Source: Mucisphaera sp965279675 (GTDB lineage: Bacteria; Planctomycetota; Phycisphaerae; Phycisphaerales; Phycisphaeraceae). Taken from it: a stretch of 64,000 nt of DNA. A program made the position numbers and the translations under genes. Below the pieces are notes generated by a model. It was not told the DNA's origin. It saw nothing but the letters and a program-made list of their open reading frames with translations, and did no database searches. The stretch's first letter is position 1. The number at the start of each line of letters is the position of its first letter. The stretch is taken from contig NZ_CBDIIJ010000002.1 in the NCBI RefSeq assembly GCF_965279675.1, positions 3,100,001 through 3,164,000 of the forward strand, read 5' to 3'. Positions 53,742 to 63,914 of this stretch are shown here, piece after piece.

Positions 53742-56700
53742 ATGATGACTGAAAAGAACAGCAATCGCCGGAGCCAGGCCGTTTCGTTTCCGAGTTGGAA
53801 GCTTCTGGCGGCGTTGCCGCTGACTGCGTTTGCGGGGATGGGGAATATGGCCCAGGGTGGCATCGAGGGTGCCCAGACGATCGCCGGTAACGTGACGATC
53901 CAGCAGCAGGGTGCCGTGACGAACATCACGGCGAGCCATAACTCGATCATCCAGTACCAGAAGTTCGGCATCGCTTCGAATGAGACGGTGAACTTTATCC
54001 AGCCGAGTTCGACCTCGCGGGTGCTGAACCGGGTGGAGGCGATCACGGCTACGCACATCAATGGTTCGCTAAACGCGAACGGGATTGTGTACATCGTGAA
54101 CCCGGCGGGCGTTTACTTCGGTAACGGTGCGCTGGTGGATGTGGGTGGCATCTATGCGGGTGCCGGCAACATTTCGAACGCTGACTTCATCAGCGGCATC
54201 AACCGGTTCACCGACCTTCAGGGCGAGGTGGTCAACTACGGTCAGATTCAGGCCGATGGCACGGCCGCGTTCATCGGCAAGCGTGTGGAGAATCATGGGT
54301 CGATCTTGTCGACCGATGGTCTGCTGATCATGGCGACGGGTGAGGAGATCATTCTTCAGCCACGAGGCAGCCACATCCACGTCAAGTTCCCGAAGGGTGG
54401 CGACGAAGTGGCCGGTGACGGTGAAGCGACACTGGTGAATAACGGCACGCTTGATGCTGGCGAGGGCCGGGTCCTGCTCGGTTCCAGCGACATGTTCGGC
54501 CTGGCGATCCATCAGACGGCTACCGGCTCGATCAAGGCCGATGAGGTGATGATCGCTGCGGAGGATGGTCGGGTTGAGGTCAGTGGGTCGATCGACGCGG
54601 GCGAGATAGCTCAGGTTACGGGTGAAGAGCTTGTGCTGACTGGCGCGGAGCTTTCGGCCGGTCAAACCCTGAATGTCGGTGGTGAGTACCTGGGTGGTGG
54701 AACGCTTGCAACTGCCACAACGACGTTTGTTGATTCGGCCAGTACCCTGGAAGTGGGTGCGGGTGGAACGCTGACCATCTGGTCGGATGATGTGACGGGC
54801 TTCTACGGCTCGATCATTGCGCCCCAGAGTTTTGTCGAGGTTTCGGGCAAAAATCTGCTTCTAGCCGATCTGTCGGGTGTTATCGACTCCGGTGCCAGCA
54901 CGCTGCTTCTGGACCCGACGAATGTTGAGATTGGTGATTTCGGCGGCGCTGCGAACAGCAGTGACGGTAACTTCGTGGGCGGGACGTGGATTCCTGCGGA
55001 TACGACCGCTCCGGCTTCGTTGCCGATTGTTTCTCAGGTGGATGTCGCAGATGTGGTTGCGTTGCTGAACGCTGGTACGAGCGTCAACATCACAACGAAT
55101 GTGACGAACACGCCTGATGAGGCGGGCAACATCTCTCTTACCGCGGATCTGCTGCCGAACCTTGGTGGCGGTGCGGCGACCTTCGAGCTAAACGCTCAGG
55201 GATCGATCACCATCAGCAACGTCATCACGGCGAATGCTGGCGGTGCTGCGTTGGCGGTTGACTTCAACGCCGGTGCCGGTGTGGCCGTCAACGCGGCTAT
55301 CACGACAAATGGTGGCACGTTCAATTCTAACGGCACTACCTTTGTCAGTACGGCGCTGATCAATACCGGCGCTGCGACGACGACCATCCAACACACAGAT
55401 ACCGTCAGTCTGGGTGCTATCACGGCTGCGACGCTGAATGCGACCAGTGGCGGGGCTATGACCAACACCGGGGCACTGACCGTATCCGGAACCGGTACGT
55501 TTATTGATACTTCCGGTACCAGCATCACGCTGAACAATGCCGGCAACAACTTTGGCACGGTGGTCAGCAATGCGGGCGCGGGTGGCACGATCACCATCGT
55601 TGATTCGAATGCGGTCATTCTTGGTTCGACCACGGCGACCACCCTGAATGTCACGGCTGGTGGGGCGATCTCCGACAGCGGGACGCTGGCCGTCTCCGGT
55701 GTCTCGACCCTCGATGACACGACTGACACCAGCATCATCCTCGATGATGCGGCCAACAACTTCGGCACCGTCGCCGCAGACTCCGGCATCGTCACCCTGG
55801 TTGATGTGGATGGCATCATCCTCGGGGCCACCACGGCCACCACCCTGAATGTCACAGCCGGCGGGGCGATCTCCGACAGCGGGACGCTGGCCGTCTCCGG
55901 TGTCTCGACCCTTGATGACACCTCCGACACCAGCATCATCCTCGACGACGCGGCCAACAACTTCGGCACCGTCGCGACGGACTCCGGCACGGTGACCCTT
56001 GTGGACACCGACGGCATCATCCTCGGGGCCACCACGGCCACCACCCTGAATGCCACAGCCGGCGGGGCGATCTCCGACAGCGGGACGCTGGCCGTCTCGG
56101 GCGTCTCGACCCTCGACGACACCTCCGACACCAGCATCATCCTCGATGATGCGGCCAACAACTTCGGCACCGTCGCGGCCGACTCCGGCATCGTCACCCT
56201 GGTTGATGTGGATGGCATCATCCTCGGGGCCACCACGGCCACCACCCTGAATGTCACAGCCGGCGGGGCGATCTCGGACAGCGGGACGCTGGCCGTCTCC
56301 GGTGTCTCGACCCTCGATGACACGACTGACACCAGCATCATCCTCGACGATGCGGCCAACAACTTCGGCACCGTCGCGGCCGACTCCGGCATCGTCACCC
56401 TGGTTGATGTGGATGGCATCATCCTCGGGGCCACCACGGCGACCACGCTGAACGTCACAGCTGGTGGGGCGATCTCCGACTCCGGCACGCTGGCGATCTC
56501 GGGCGTCTCGACCCTCGACGACACCTCCGACACCAGCATCATCCTCGACGACGCGGCCAACAACTTCGGCACCGTCGCTGCCGACTCCGGCATCGTCACC
56601 CTGGTGGACACCGACGGCATCATCCTCGGGGCCACCACGGCCACCACCCTGAATGCCACAGCCGGCGGGGCGATCTCCGACAGCGGGACGCTGGCCGTCT

Positions 56701-59700
56701 CGGGCGTCTCGACCCTCGACGACACCTCCGACACCAGCATCATCCTCGATGATGCGGCCAACAACTTCGGCACCGTCGCCGCAGACTCCGGCATCGTCAC
56801 CCTGGTTGATGTGGATGGCATCATCCTCGGGGCCACCACGGCCACCACCCTGAATGTCACAGCCGGCGGGGCGATCTCGGACAGCGGGACGCTGGCCGTC
56901 TCCGGTGTCTCGACCCTCGATGACACGACTGACACCAGCATCATCCTCGATGATGCGGCCAACAACTTCGGCACCGTCGCCGCAGACTCCGGCATCGTCA
57001 CCCTGGTTGATGTGGATGGCATCATCCTCGGGGCCACCACGGCCACCACCCTGAATGTCACAGCCGGCGGGGCGATCTCCGACAGCGGGACGCTGGCCGT
57101 CTCCGGTGTCTCGACCCTTGATGACACCTCCGACACCAGCATCATCCTCGACGACGCGGCCAACAACTTCGGCACCGTCGCGGCGGACTCCGGCACGGTG
57201 ACCCTTGTGGACACCGACGGCATCATCCTCGGGGCCACCACGGCCACCACCCTGAATGTCACAGCTGGTGGGGCGATCTCCGACAGCGGGACGCTGGCCG
57301 TCTCCGGTGTCTCGACCCTCGATGACACCACCGATACCAGCATCATCCTCGATGATGCGGCCAACAACTTCGGCACCGTCGCGGCCGACTCCGGTACGGT
57401 GACCCTGGTCGATGTGGACGGCATCATCCTCGGGGCCACCACGGCGACCACGCTGAACGTCACGGCTGGCGGGGCGATCTCCGACTCCGGCACACTGGCG
57501 ATCTCGGGCGTCTCGACCCTCGACGACACCTCCGACACCAGCATCATCCTCGACGATGCGGCCAACAACTTCGGCACCGTCGCGGCCGACTCCGGCATCG
57601 TCACCCTGGTTGATGTGGATGGCATCATCCTCGGGGCCACCACGGCGACCACGCTGAACGTCACAGCTGGTGGGGCGATCTCCGACTCCGGCACGCTGGC
57701 GATCTCGGGCGTCTCGACCCTCGACGACACCTCCGACACCAGCATCATCCTCGACGACGCGGCCAACAACTTCGGCACCGTCGCTGCCGACTCCGGCATC
57801 GTCACCCTGGTGGACACCGACGGCATCATCCTCGGGACCACCACGGCCACCACCCTGAATGCCACAGCCGGCGGGGCGATCTCCGACAGCGGGACGCTGG
57901 CCGTCTCGGGCGTCTCGACCCTCGACGACACCTCCGACACCAGCATCATCCTCGACGACGCGGCCAACAACTTCGGCACCGTCGCCGCCGATTCCGGCAT
58001 CGTCACCCTGGTTGATGTGGATGGCATCGTCCTCGGGGCGATCGATGCGACGACGCTGAATGTGACCACCGATGATGCGATCACGCAGGTGGGTGCATCG
58101 GCCGTCTCGGTCAGTGGGACGACGACGATTGTCACAACCAATGACAACGTCACGCTTGACGAGGCTGGCAACGACTTCAGCGCCGTCCTGGTGAATGCTG
58201 GCACAGGAACTGTGACGCTACGTGATACGAACGCGATCAACCTCAGCACCATCACGGCTGATGACCTGACCGTAACGGCCACGGGTGGTATCAATGACAC
58301 GGCTGGCCCGATCACCGTTGCGAACATCCTGACGCTGAATGGTGGTGCCATCAACCTTGATGAGGGCAATGGCCTGTTCGGTCAGATCAACCTCACGACC
58401 ACTGGCGCTGGTAATGCGAACATCAGCGAGGCGAGTGCGACTGAGTTCGTCGGCACGAGCAACATCGGAGGCACCCTGACGGTCACGTCGACCGGTGCGA
58501 TCACCGATGCGGCCGGTGCTGACATCACGGTGGGCGGCAATGCCACGTTCAACGGTGCGTCCATTGCTCTGAATGAGGCAGCGACGCACGACTTTGGCAG
58601 TATCACCTTCGATACGACGCCCGGTGCTGTCGAGATTGTCGAGCAGGGTGACATGCTGATCGTTGGCGCGAGCGACGCGACGACGCTGACGCTGACCTCC
58701 GGCGGTGCAATCACCGACGATGCCACGGGTGCGATCACCACGACGGGCCTGGCGACGATTACAGGTACGAGCATCACGCTGGATAGCGGGCTGCACAACT
58801 TCAATTCTGTGGTTCTGAACTCGGCGGGTGATGTGGTTCTCACGCAAGCGAGTGACATCATCCTGTCGGGCACTTCTGTTGTTAACAGCCTGACGCTGAA
58901 CTCGACGGGCGGTTTGATTGCCGACGATGGCACGGCCGACTACACGGTGGCCGGTCTGGCTGATTTGACTGCGAATGGCACCATCACGCTCGATGACACG
59001 TACGACTTTGGTCAGCTGCGGTTCAACACGGCTGCTGCCGTGGCGATTGCTGACGGCTCGGCGACTGTGCTGTCGGGTGCGAGCACGGCTGGGTCGCTGG
59101 ACCTCGATTCCACCGGTTCGATCACGGACCTGGCGGATACGGATCTCGCGATCACCGGCCTGGCTGATTTCAACGGCACGTCGATCCTGATTGGTGACGA
59201 TGCCGCGGATACGCAGAACTTCGGCAGCCTGACCGTGAACTCGGCCGGCAACGTGACCGTGACCGAAGACAGTGGTCTAAGCTTCGAGGGTGCCAGTGTG
59301 GTTGGCGGCGATCTCGTCGTGAGTGCGGAAGGCGTGATCGATGACGATGGCGCCGGAGCGGACCTTGCGGTGACGGGCCTCGGCAGCTTCACGAGTACGG
59401 GTGGTGCCCAGGGCATCACGCTGGATGCGACCGATACCCACGACTTCGGCACGCTGGCCTTCAACAGCGCGACGGGTGCCGTGGTGATCGATGAAAACAG
59501 TGCGACGGTGCTTTCGGGTACGTCGACGGCTGCTTCGCTGAACCTCGATTCCAACGGCACGATCACAGACGACGGTACGGCAGACGTGGTCATCACGGGG
59601 CTGGCTGATATCACCAATACTGGTGCCAATGCCATCACTCTGGATGATGGCAACCTGGACGTGGGTCAGCTGCAGGTGAATTCGGCTGACGCGGTCACCA

Positions 59701-62700
59701 TTGTCGAAGAGAACGGCTTTGAGCTGGCAGGTGCGACCACGGCCACCGACCTGACGCTGACGGCGACGACGGGTGCGATCACGGATGACGATGCCTCCGC
59801 GGCGATCACTGCTTCTGGCCTGGTGACGCTTTCGGGTGACTCGATTGCTGTGGATCGTGACAACACGCACCAGTTCGGAACGCTGACCTTCACCTCGAAC
59901 GTGGGTGATGTGACGATCGAAGAGGCCGGCAACATGGAGCTGGCGGGTGCCAGCAGTTCTGCCGGTGCTGCGACGCTGATTGCGGATGGTGGTTCGCTGA
60001 CGGATGGTGCGGACGGTGACCTGGCGGTATCAGGGCTGGCGACGCTGACCGGTGATTCCATCACCCTCGGCAACGATGTTGGTAACGACACCAACTTCGG
60101 CAGCCTCACCTTCACTTCCACTGGTGCGGTGGCCATCGCAGAGGACAGTGCGACGGAACTAGCTGGAGCCAGCACGGCTGATAGCCTCGATCTGGATTCG
60201 ACGGGTGCGGTCACCAACGGCGCAGGAGCGACTGTGGTGGTGACCAATCTGGCTGATTTCGATGGCACGTCGATTACGCTGAACAATCCCAATCATGCTT
60301 TCGGCAGTGTCACCTTTAACTCGGCTGGCAGCGTGGTGATCTTCGAGACTTCAGGTGGCAGCGTGATTGCCGGTTCGAATACGGCCTCTGATCTGGTGTT
60401 CGTGTCAGGTGGTGCGATTATCGACTCGGGGGGTGGTGATATCACGACCACCGGCGTTGCGACCTTTACGGCCTCAACTGGCGGCAACATCGACCTGACC
60501 AATGGCACCAACGCCTTCAATCAGTTGACCTTCAGCAGCACTGGCAGCGTCGCCATCACTGAGAATGACGCCACTGATCTGACCGGAACCAGTGTTGCTG
60601 GGACGCTTGACCTTAACTCGGGCGGCGCGATCACGGATACAGTGAATGCCAGCCTGACAGTGACCGGCAATGCTGATTTTGCTGACACGGGTGGCGCTGG
60701 CATCACTCTTGGTGATACCGGCACAGATACCCTGAGCCTAGGCACACTGACCTTTAATTCGACGGGCGCTGTGGCGATCAGCCAGGACAACGATGTTACG
60801 CTTGCCGGCGACAGCACGGCTAACTCACTTGCCCTCACCTCGACTGGACTGATTGGTCACAACGATAATACGACGCTGGATGTGACCGGTCTGGCGGCGT
60901 TCACCGCGGGCGGTGTCAACGGCATCACGCTGGGCCGTGAAGCGACGGACACCTTTGACTTCGGCACGCTGACCTTTGCCTCTGGTGGGGCGGTGTCGAT
61001 CGCTGAAGACAGTGCGACCGAATTGGCTGGCACGAACACGGCGACCAGCCTTGATCTCGACTCGACCGGTGCGATCACCGATTCGGCGGGCGTCAGCCTG
61101 ACGGTGACTGGCCTTGCGGATATCGCGAATACCGGTGCGAATGCGATCACGCTGGGTGATAACGGTGGCGACACGGTGAACTTCGGCTCGCTGACGGTCA
61201 ACACCGTCAACAACGCGACCATCACCGAGGATAGCGGCACCGAGTTTGCCGGTGCCAGCAACGTGGGTGGCGTGCTGACGGTGACGGCGAGTGGCAACAT
61301 CAGTGACGCTACGGACGCTGATATTGTCGTCGGTGGCACGGCGAGCTTCACCACGGTTGGTTTGAATGCGATCACGCTTGGCGAGGAAGCCAACAACGTG
61401 CACACGTTCGGTGATCTGACGTTCGTCTCTACCGGTACGGTCAATATCACCGAAGACGACACGATGGACGTGAATGACGGCAGCGATGCCAATGCGTTGA
61501 TTCTGCTCTCGCGTACGGGCGACATCAACACGGCGGCTGGTGGTCTGGACATCGCAACCAATGCCACGCTGACGGCGGCGGGTGATGTCAACATTCTCGG
61601 CGACTTCACCACGCGTAACCCGGTTGGGCTGGTGGTCTTTGCCGACAGTGACACCGACGGCGCCGGTTCGTTTACGGTGGCTGCTGGTGTGACGATTGAC
61701 ACCACGCCGGGCACCGGTGACGGCGTGCTCTTTGTGACCGCTGAGGATGCCGTGATTGACCCGACGGCCACGATCAATGTTGGCACGGCCACGGTCACGC
61801 TGACCGAGAACGGTGGTGACGGTATCGGTCTGGGGGCCACGGCTTCGACCAACGGCATGGACATCAGCGGCGCTGAGTTGCAGACCATCACGGCCGCGAA
61901 TGTGGAACTGGCGTCACAGGGTCTGATCACGGTTGATGGCATCAGTGCGGCGAACAGCGATAACGCCACGCTGGTGACACTGGATACCGGAGCGGACGTT
62001 TCCATCGAAGGCGGCGTATCGACGTTCAACGCGATTGATGTTCAGGCTGACGGCGGTATTGATGTGGATGTCAACCTGATCACCGACACCGGCGACATCG
62101 TCATGGATGGTGACACCAACAACGCCGACGACACGGCCCCACTGGATGATGCGATTACCTTCGCAGGTGGTGTGATGCTGGATTCGGCGGGCACGATCGT
62201 GCTTCGAGCTCAGACCGGTGGTCTGATCGGGCTCGGTACGCTGGATCTGGAAGCGGATGCAGGCCTGACCCTCAACAGCAATCTGACGACCAATGGCGCT
62301 ACGCTGCTGGATGCTGATGATGATGGCGATGGCACGGGTCTGCTGACGGTGGCCGGACTGACGACGGTCAACTCGACCAACAACGTGATTACGGTTGAAG
62401 CGGCGGACATCGAGCTCGATGGCACGCTGAATGCCGGGACGTCGAACGTGGGCATTACTGCGACCAACAACCGCTCGTTGAACATCGTCGATATTGATGC
62501 CGATACGGCCGGTGGTGCTGTGATGAACCTGAGCGCCGGCGACAACAGCCGTGCAGGAAACCGTCAGGGTGAACTTGATCGGATTAATGCGGTCAATCTG
62601 ACGCTGAACACCACGGGTGCCGGTGATGTCCGGCTTAACACGTCGTTCGCTACGCCTGGCAACGATCTGGCGACCGTGTCCTGGCAGAGCTCCAGCATGA

Positions 62701-63854
62701 CGCTGAACGACGGCCTGCTGACGATCAATGCCGGCAACGACTTCATCATGGACCCGCTTGAACGGTTCACGGTCGTCAACACGGGTACGGGCGGCGTGCC
62801 GAACGGTGGCTCGATCACCGTCAACAGTGGTAACGACATCACGGTGGCTGACATGACGGCCTTGACGGACGTCACGCTGAATGCCAACGCCGGTGCCGGG
62901 AATGTCGTGGTGCTCCGTCGCCCGAATGGTCAGACGCGGTTTGCCGACGGCACGGTGGCTAATGACTTCGGTGGTGACATCGTGGTGGGTCGTGCGATCG
63001 AGATCTTCGGTGCCACGCTGACACAGGGCGGCAGCATGACTGACCCCGAGTTCCGTCTTGCTTCGCAGTTGAGTGATACGAGTGTTGAGTTCAATAACGC
63101 GGCTCCGCCTCTCGTTGTGGGTCAGCCGCGTGAGGTTATTCTGACCACGGCTGGCGGCTTCACGATTGACGGTGCGGCGAGTGGCTCGTCGGCAAACGTG
63201 GCGGCGGCGATCGCTGCGGCTTCGCCTCGGGTTGAGAATGCCGAGACGGTTGAAGAGCTGCCGCTGAGCCAGGCTGCGACGGATCGTCTGGCCGAGCTGA
63301 ACATCTTTGCTCGTGACCACAGCTTTGATGAGATCGTGAACTGGCTGGTCGGTCAGCGTCTCTACGATGACCTTCCGCTGTCCAGTTCGCTTAGCCCGGC
63401 CGCCCGCGAGATCGCGGTGGGTCGTCTGAACCCGAGCCTGGTGTCTGCGGTGCTCGAAGACTACGAGGCTCTGATCTTCGAGCCTGCTGTTGACGAGTTT
63501 GGCCAGCCCATCTTTGATGATGAGACCGGCGAAGCTGTTGAGCGGCGTGTCGACGGTGAGATCCGTGCAACCTTCGCAGCGGCCTACAGCTTCTATGACG
63601 AGATCAGCAGTGGTCCGTTCGATCCGGTGGCGTTCCGCGAGTACGTCCGTGACAACGAGCCGGAAGCCTGGGCGAACCTGCTGGCCGTTCAGCAGATCAT
63701 CGAGGGCATCGAGTTGCTGGCGCTGCCGCCGGTGGAATCGCAGACCGCGATCGACTCGCTGATCCGGACGCTGACGCCTGAGAACATGGATGTGGACGAT
63801 CTTCGTAATGCGGCCAGCCCCCCTGCTGAGCAGGTCGCTTTGCTCGATCAGTAA
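53742..63854 (+). CDS. Giant TpsA-like filamentous exoprotein (FhaB-type TPS domain) with 12 tandem repeats
   Basis: 3370 residues from ATG 53742 (AAGGA upstream; ATGs at 53715 and 53745 are alternatives). Signal peptide with long N-region, then the TPS secretion domain (~42-250): VTIQQQGAVTNITASHNSII, NFIQPSSTSRVLNRV, INGSLNANGIVYIVNPAGVY-FG, ALVDVGGI, IQADGTAAFIGKRVENHGSI. Residues ~636-1439 contain 12 copies of a 67-residue repeat (core GTLAVSGVSTLDD, then DAANNFGTVAADSG). Degenerate beta-helix repeats go on to ~3050. The last ~210 residues (from ~3160) are quite different: acidic, helical, Leu-rich. The protein is probably secreted by the upstream TpsB and stays as a surface fibre for adhesion. 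A toxic C-terminal nuclease domain is not recognised. Confidence 0.88.
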   Translation: MMTEKNSNRRSQAVSFPSWKLLAALPLTAFAGMGNMAQGGIEGAQTIAGNVTIQQQGAVTNITASHNSIIQYQKFGIASNETVNFIQPSSTSRVLNRVEAITATHINGSLNANGIVYIVNPAGVYFGNGALVDVGGIYAGAGNISNADFISGINRFTDLQGEVVNYGQIQADGTAAFIGKRVENHGSILSTDGLLIMATGEEIILQPRGSHIHVKFPKGGDEVAGDGEATLVNNGTLDAGEGRVLLGSSDMFGLAIHQTATGSIKADEVMIAAEDGRVEVSGSIDAGEIAQVTGEELVLTGAELSAGQTLNVGGEYLGGGTLATATTTFVDSASTLEVGAGGTLTIWSDDVTGFYGSIIAPQSFVEVSGKNLLLADLSGVIDSGASTLLLDPTNVEIGDFGGAANSSDGNFVGGTWIPADTTAPASLPIVSQVDVADVVALLNAGTSVNITTNVTNTPDEAGNISLTADLLPNLGGGAATFELNAQGSITISNVITANAGGAALAVDFNAGAGVAVNAAITTNGGTFNSNGTTFVSTALINTGAATTTIQHTDTVSLGAITAATLNATSGGAMTNTGALTVSGTGTFIDTSGTSITLNNAGNNFGTVVSNAGAGGTITIVDSNAVILGSTTATTLNVTAGGAISDSGTLAVSGVSTLDDTTDTSIILDDAANNFGTVAADSGIVTLVDVDGIILGATTATTLNVTAGGAISDSGTLAVSGVSTLDDTSDTSIILDDAANNFGTVATDSGTVTLVDTDGIILGATTATTLNATAGGAISDSGTLAVSGVSTLDDTSDTSIILDDAANNFGTVAADSGIVTLVDVDGIILGATTATTLNVTAGGAISDSGTLAVSGVSTLDDTTDTSIILDDAANNFGTVAADSGIVTLVDVDGIILGATTATTLNVTAGGAISDSGTLAISGVSTLDDTSDTSIILDDAANNFGTVAADSGIVTLVDTDGIILGATTATTLNATAGGAISDSGTLAVSGVSTLDDTSDTSIILDDAANNFGTVAADSGIVTLVDVDGIILGATTATTLNVTAGGAISDSGTLAVSGVSTLDDTTDTSIILDDAANNFGTVAADSGIVTLVDVDGIILGATTATTLNVTAGGAISDSGTLAVSGVSTLDDTSDTSIILDDAANNFGTVAADSGTVTLVDTDGIILGATTATTLNVTAGGAISDSGTLAVSGVSTLDDTTDTSIILDDAANNFGTVAADSGTVTLVDVDGIILGATTATTLNVTAGGAISDSGTLAISGVSTLDDTSDTSIILDDAANNFGTVAADSGIVTLVDVDGIILGATTATTLNVTAGGAISDSGTLAISGVSTLDDTSDTSIILDDAANNFGTVAADSGIVTLVDTDGIILGTTTATTLNATAGGAISDSGTLAVSGVSTLDDTSDTSIILDDAANNFGTVAADSGIVTLVDVDGIVLGAIDATTLNVTTDDAITQVGASAVSVSGTTTIVTTNDNVTLDEAGNDFSAVLVNAGTGTVTLRDTNAINLSTITADDLTVTATGGINDTAGPITVANILTLNGGAINLDEGNGLFGQINLTTTGAGNANISEASATEFVGTSNIGGTLTVTSTGAITDAAGADITVGGNATFNGASIALNEAATHDFGSITFDTTPGAVEIVEQGDMLIVGASDATTLTLTSGGAITDDATGAITTTGLATITGTSITLDSGLHNFNSVVLNSAGDVVLTQASDIILSGTSVVNSLTLNSTGGLIADDGTADYTVAGLADLTANGTITLDDTYDFGQLRFNTAAAVAIADGSATVLSGASTAGSLDLDSTGSITDLADTDLAITGLADFNGTSILIGDDAADTQNFGSLTVNSAGNVTVTEDSGLSFEGASVVGGDLVVSAEGVIDDDGAGADLAVTGLGSFTSTGGAQGITLDATDTHDFGTLAFNSATGAVVIDENSATVLSGTSTAASLNLDSNGTITDDGTADVVITGLADITNTGANAITLDDGNLDVGQLQVNSADAVTIVEENGFELAGATTATDLTLTATTGAITDDDASAAITASGLVTLSGDSIAVDRDNTHQFGTLTFTSNVGDVTIEEAGNMELAGASSSAGAATLIADGGSLTDGADGDLAVSGLATLTGDSITLGNDVGNDTNFGSLTFTSTGAVAIAEDSATELAGASTADSLDLDSTGAVTNGAGATVVVTNLADFDGTSITLNNPNHAFGSVTFNSAGSVVIFETSGGSVIAGSNTASDLVFVSGGAIIDSGGGDITTTGVATFTASTGGNIDLTNGTNAFNQLTFSSTGSVAITENDATDLTGTSVAGTLDLNSGGAITDTVNASLTVTGNADFADTGGAGITLGDTGTDTLSLGTLTFNSTGAVAISQDNDVTLAGDSTANSLALTSTGLIGHNDNTTLDVTGLAAFTAGGVNGITLGREATDTFDFGTLTFASGGAVSIAEDSATELAGTNTATSLDLDSTGAITDSAGVSLTVTGLADIANTGANAITLGDNGGDTVNFGSLTVNTVNNATITEDSGTEFAGASNVGGVLTVTASGNISDATDADIVVGGTASFTTVGLNAITLGEEANNVHTFGDLTFVSTGTVNITEDDTMDVNDGSDANALILLSRTGDINTAAGGLDIATNATLTAAGDVNILGDFTTRNPVGLVVFADSDTDGAGSFTVAAGVTIDTTPGTGDGVLFVTAEDAVIDPTATINVGTATVTLTENGGDGIGLGATASTNGMDISGAELQTITAANVELASQGLITVDGISAANSDNATLVTLDTGADVSIEGGVSTFNAIDVQADGGIDVDVNLITDTGDIVMDGDTNNADDTAPLDDAITFAGGVMLDSAGTIVLRAQTGGLIGLGTLDLEADAGLTLNSNLTTNGATLLDADDDGDGTGLLTVAGLTTVNSTNNVITVEAADIELDGTLNAGTSNVGITATNNRSLNIVDIDADTAGGAVMNLSAGDNSRAGNRQGELDRINAVNLTLNTTGAGDVRLNTSFATPGNDLATVSWQSSSMTLNDGLLTINAGNDFIMDPLERFTVVNTGTGGVPNGGSITVNSGNDITVADMTALTDVTLNANAGAGNVVVLRRPNGQTRFADGTVANDFGGDIVVGRAIEIFGATLTQGGSMTDPEFRLASQLSDTSVEFNNAAPPLVVGQPREVILTTAGGFTIDGAASGSSANVAAAIAAASPRVENAETVEELPLSQAATDRLAELNIFARDHSFDEIVNWLVGQRLYDDLPLSSSLSPAAREIAVGRLNPSLVSAVLEDYEALIFEPAVDEFGQPIFDDETGEAVERRVDGEIRATFAAAYSFYDEISSGPFDPVAFREYVRDNEPEAWANLLAVQQIIEGIELLALPPVESQTAIDSLIRTLTPENMDVDDLRNAASPPAEQVALLDQ
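55648..58059 (+). repeat. Twelve 201-bp in-frame tandem repeats in the TpsA-like gene
   Basis: Period 201 bp (67 codons), units starting at 55648 and every 201 bp to 57859. Variation is mostly at a few sites: TSDTS/TTDTS, DVDG/DTDG, LAVSG/LAISG, NVTAG/NATAG, SGIV/SGTV. Near-identity of the DNA, with blocks of linked variants re-used, points to recent duplication and exchange. Confidence 0.95.
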
Positions 63855-63882
63855 GTCCTCGTCCGGCTAACCCTATTTACGA

Positions 63883-63914
63883 AGCCGCGGCCCCCCTCGG
63901 GTCGCGGCTTTTTT
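63883..63914 (+). terminator. Rho-independent terminator after the TpsA-like gene
   Basis: AGCCGCG ... CGCGGCT stem followed by a T run (about six T). The final 86 bases of the window show nothing else. Confidence 0.85.

Noticed and set aside
55196..58369. A 1057-codon open frame on the minus strand opposite the TpsA repeats
   Set aside because: It mirrors the 201-bp repeats and stays open only because the repeat unit has no stop in that frame. No start context or protein-like domain; the plus-strand frame has a signal peptide and TPS domain.
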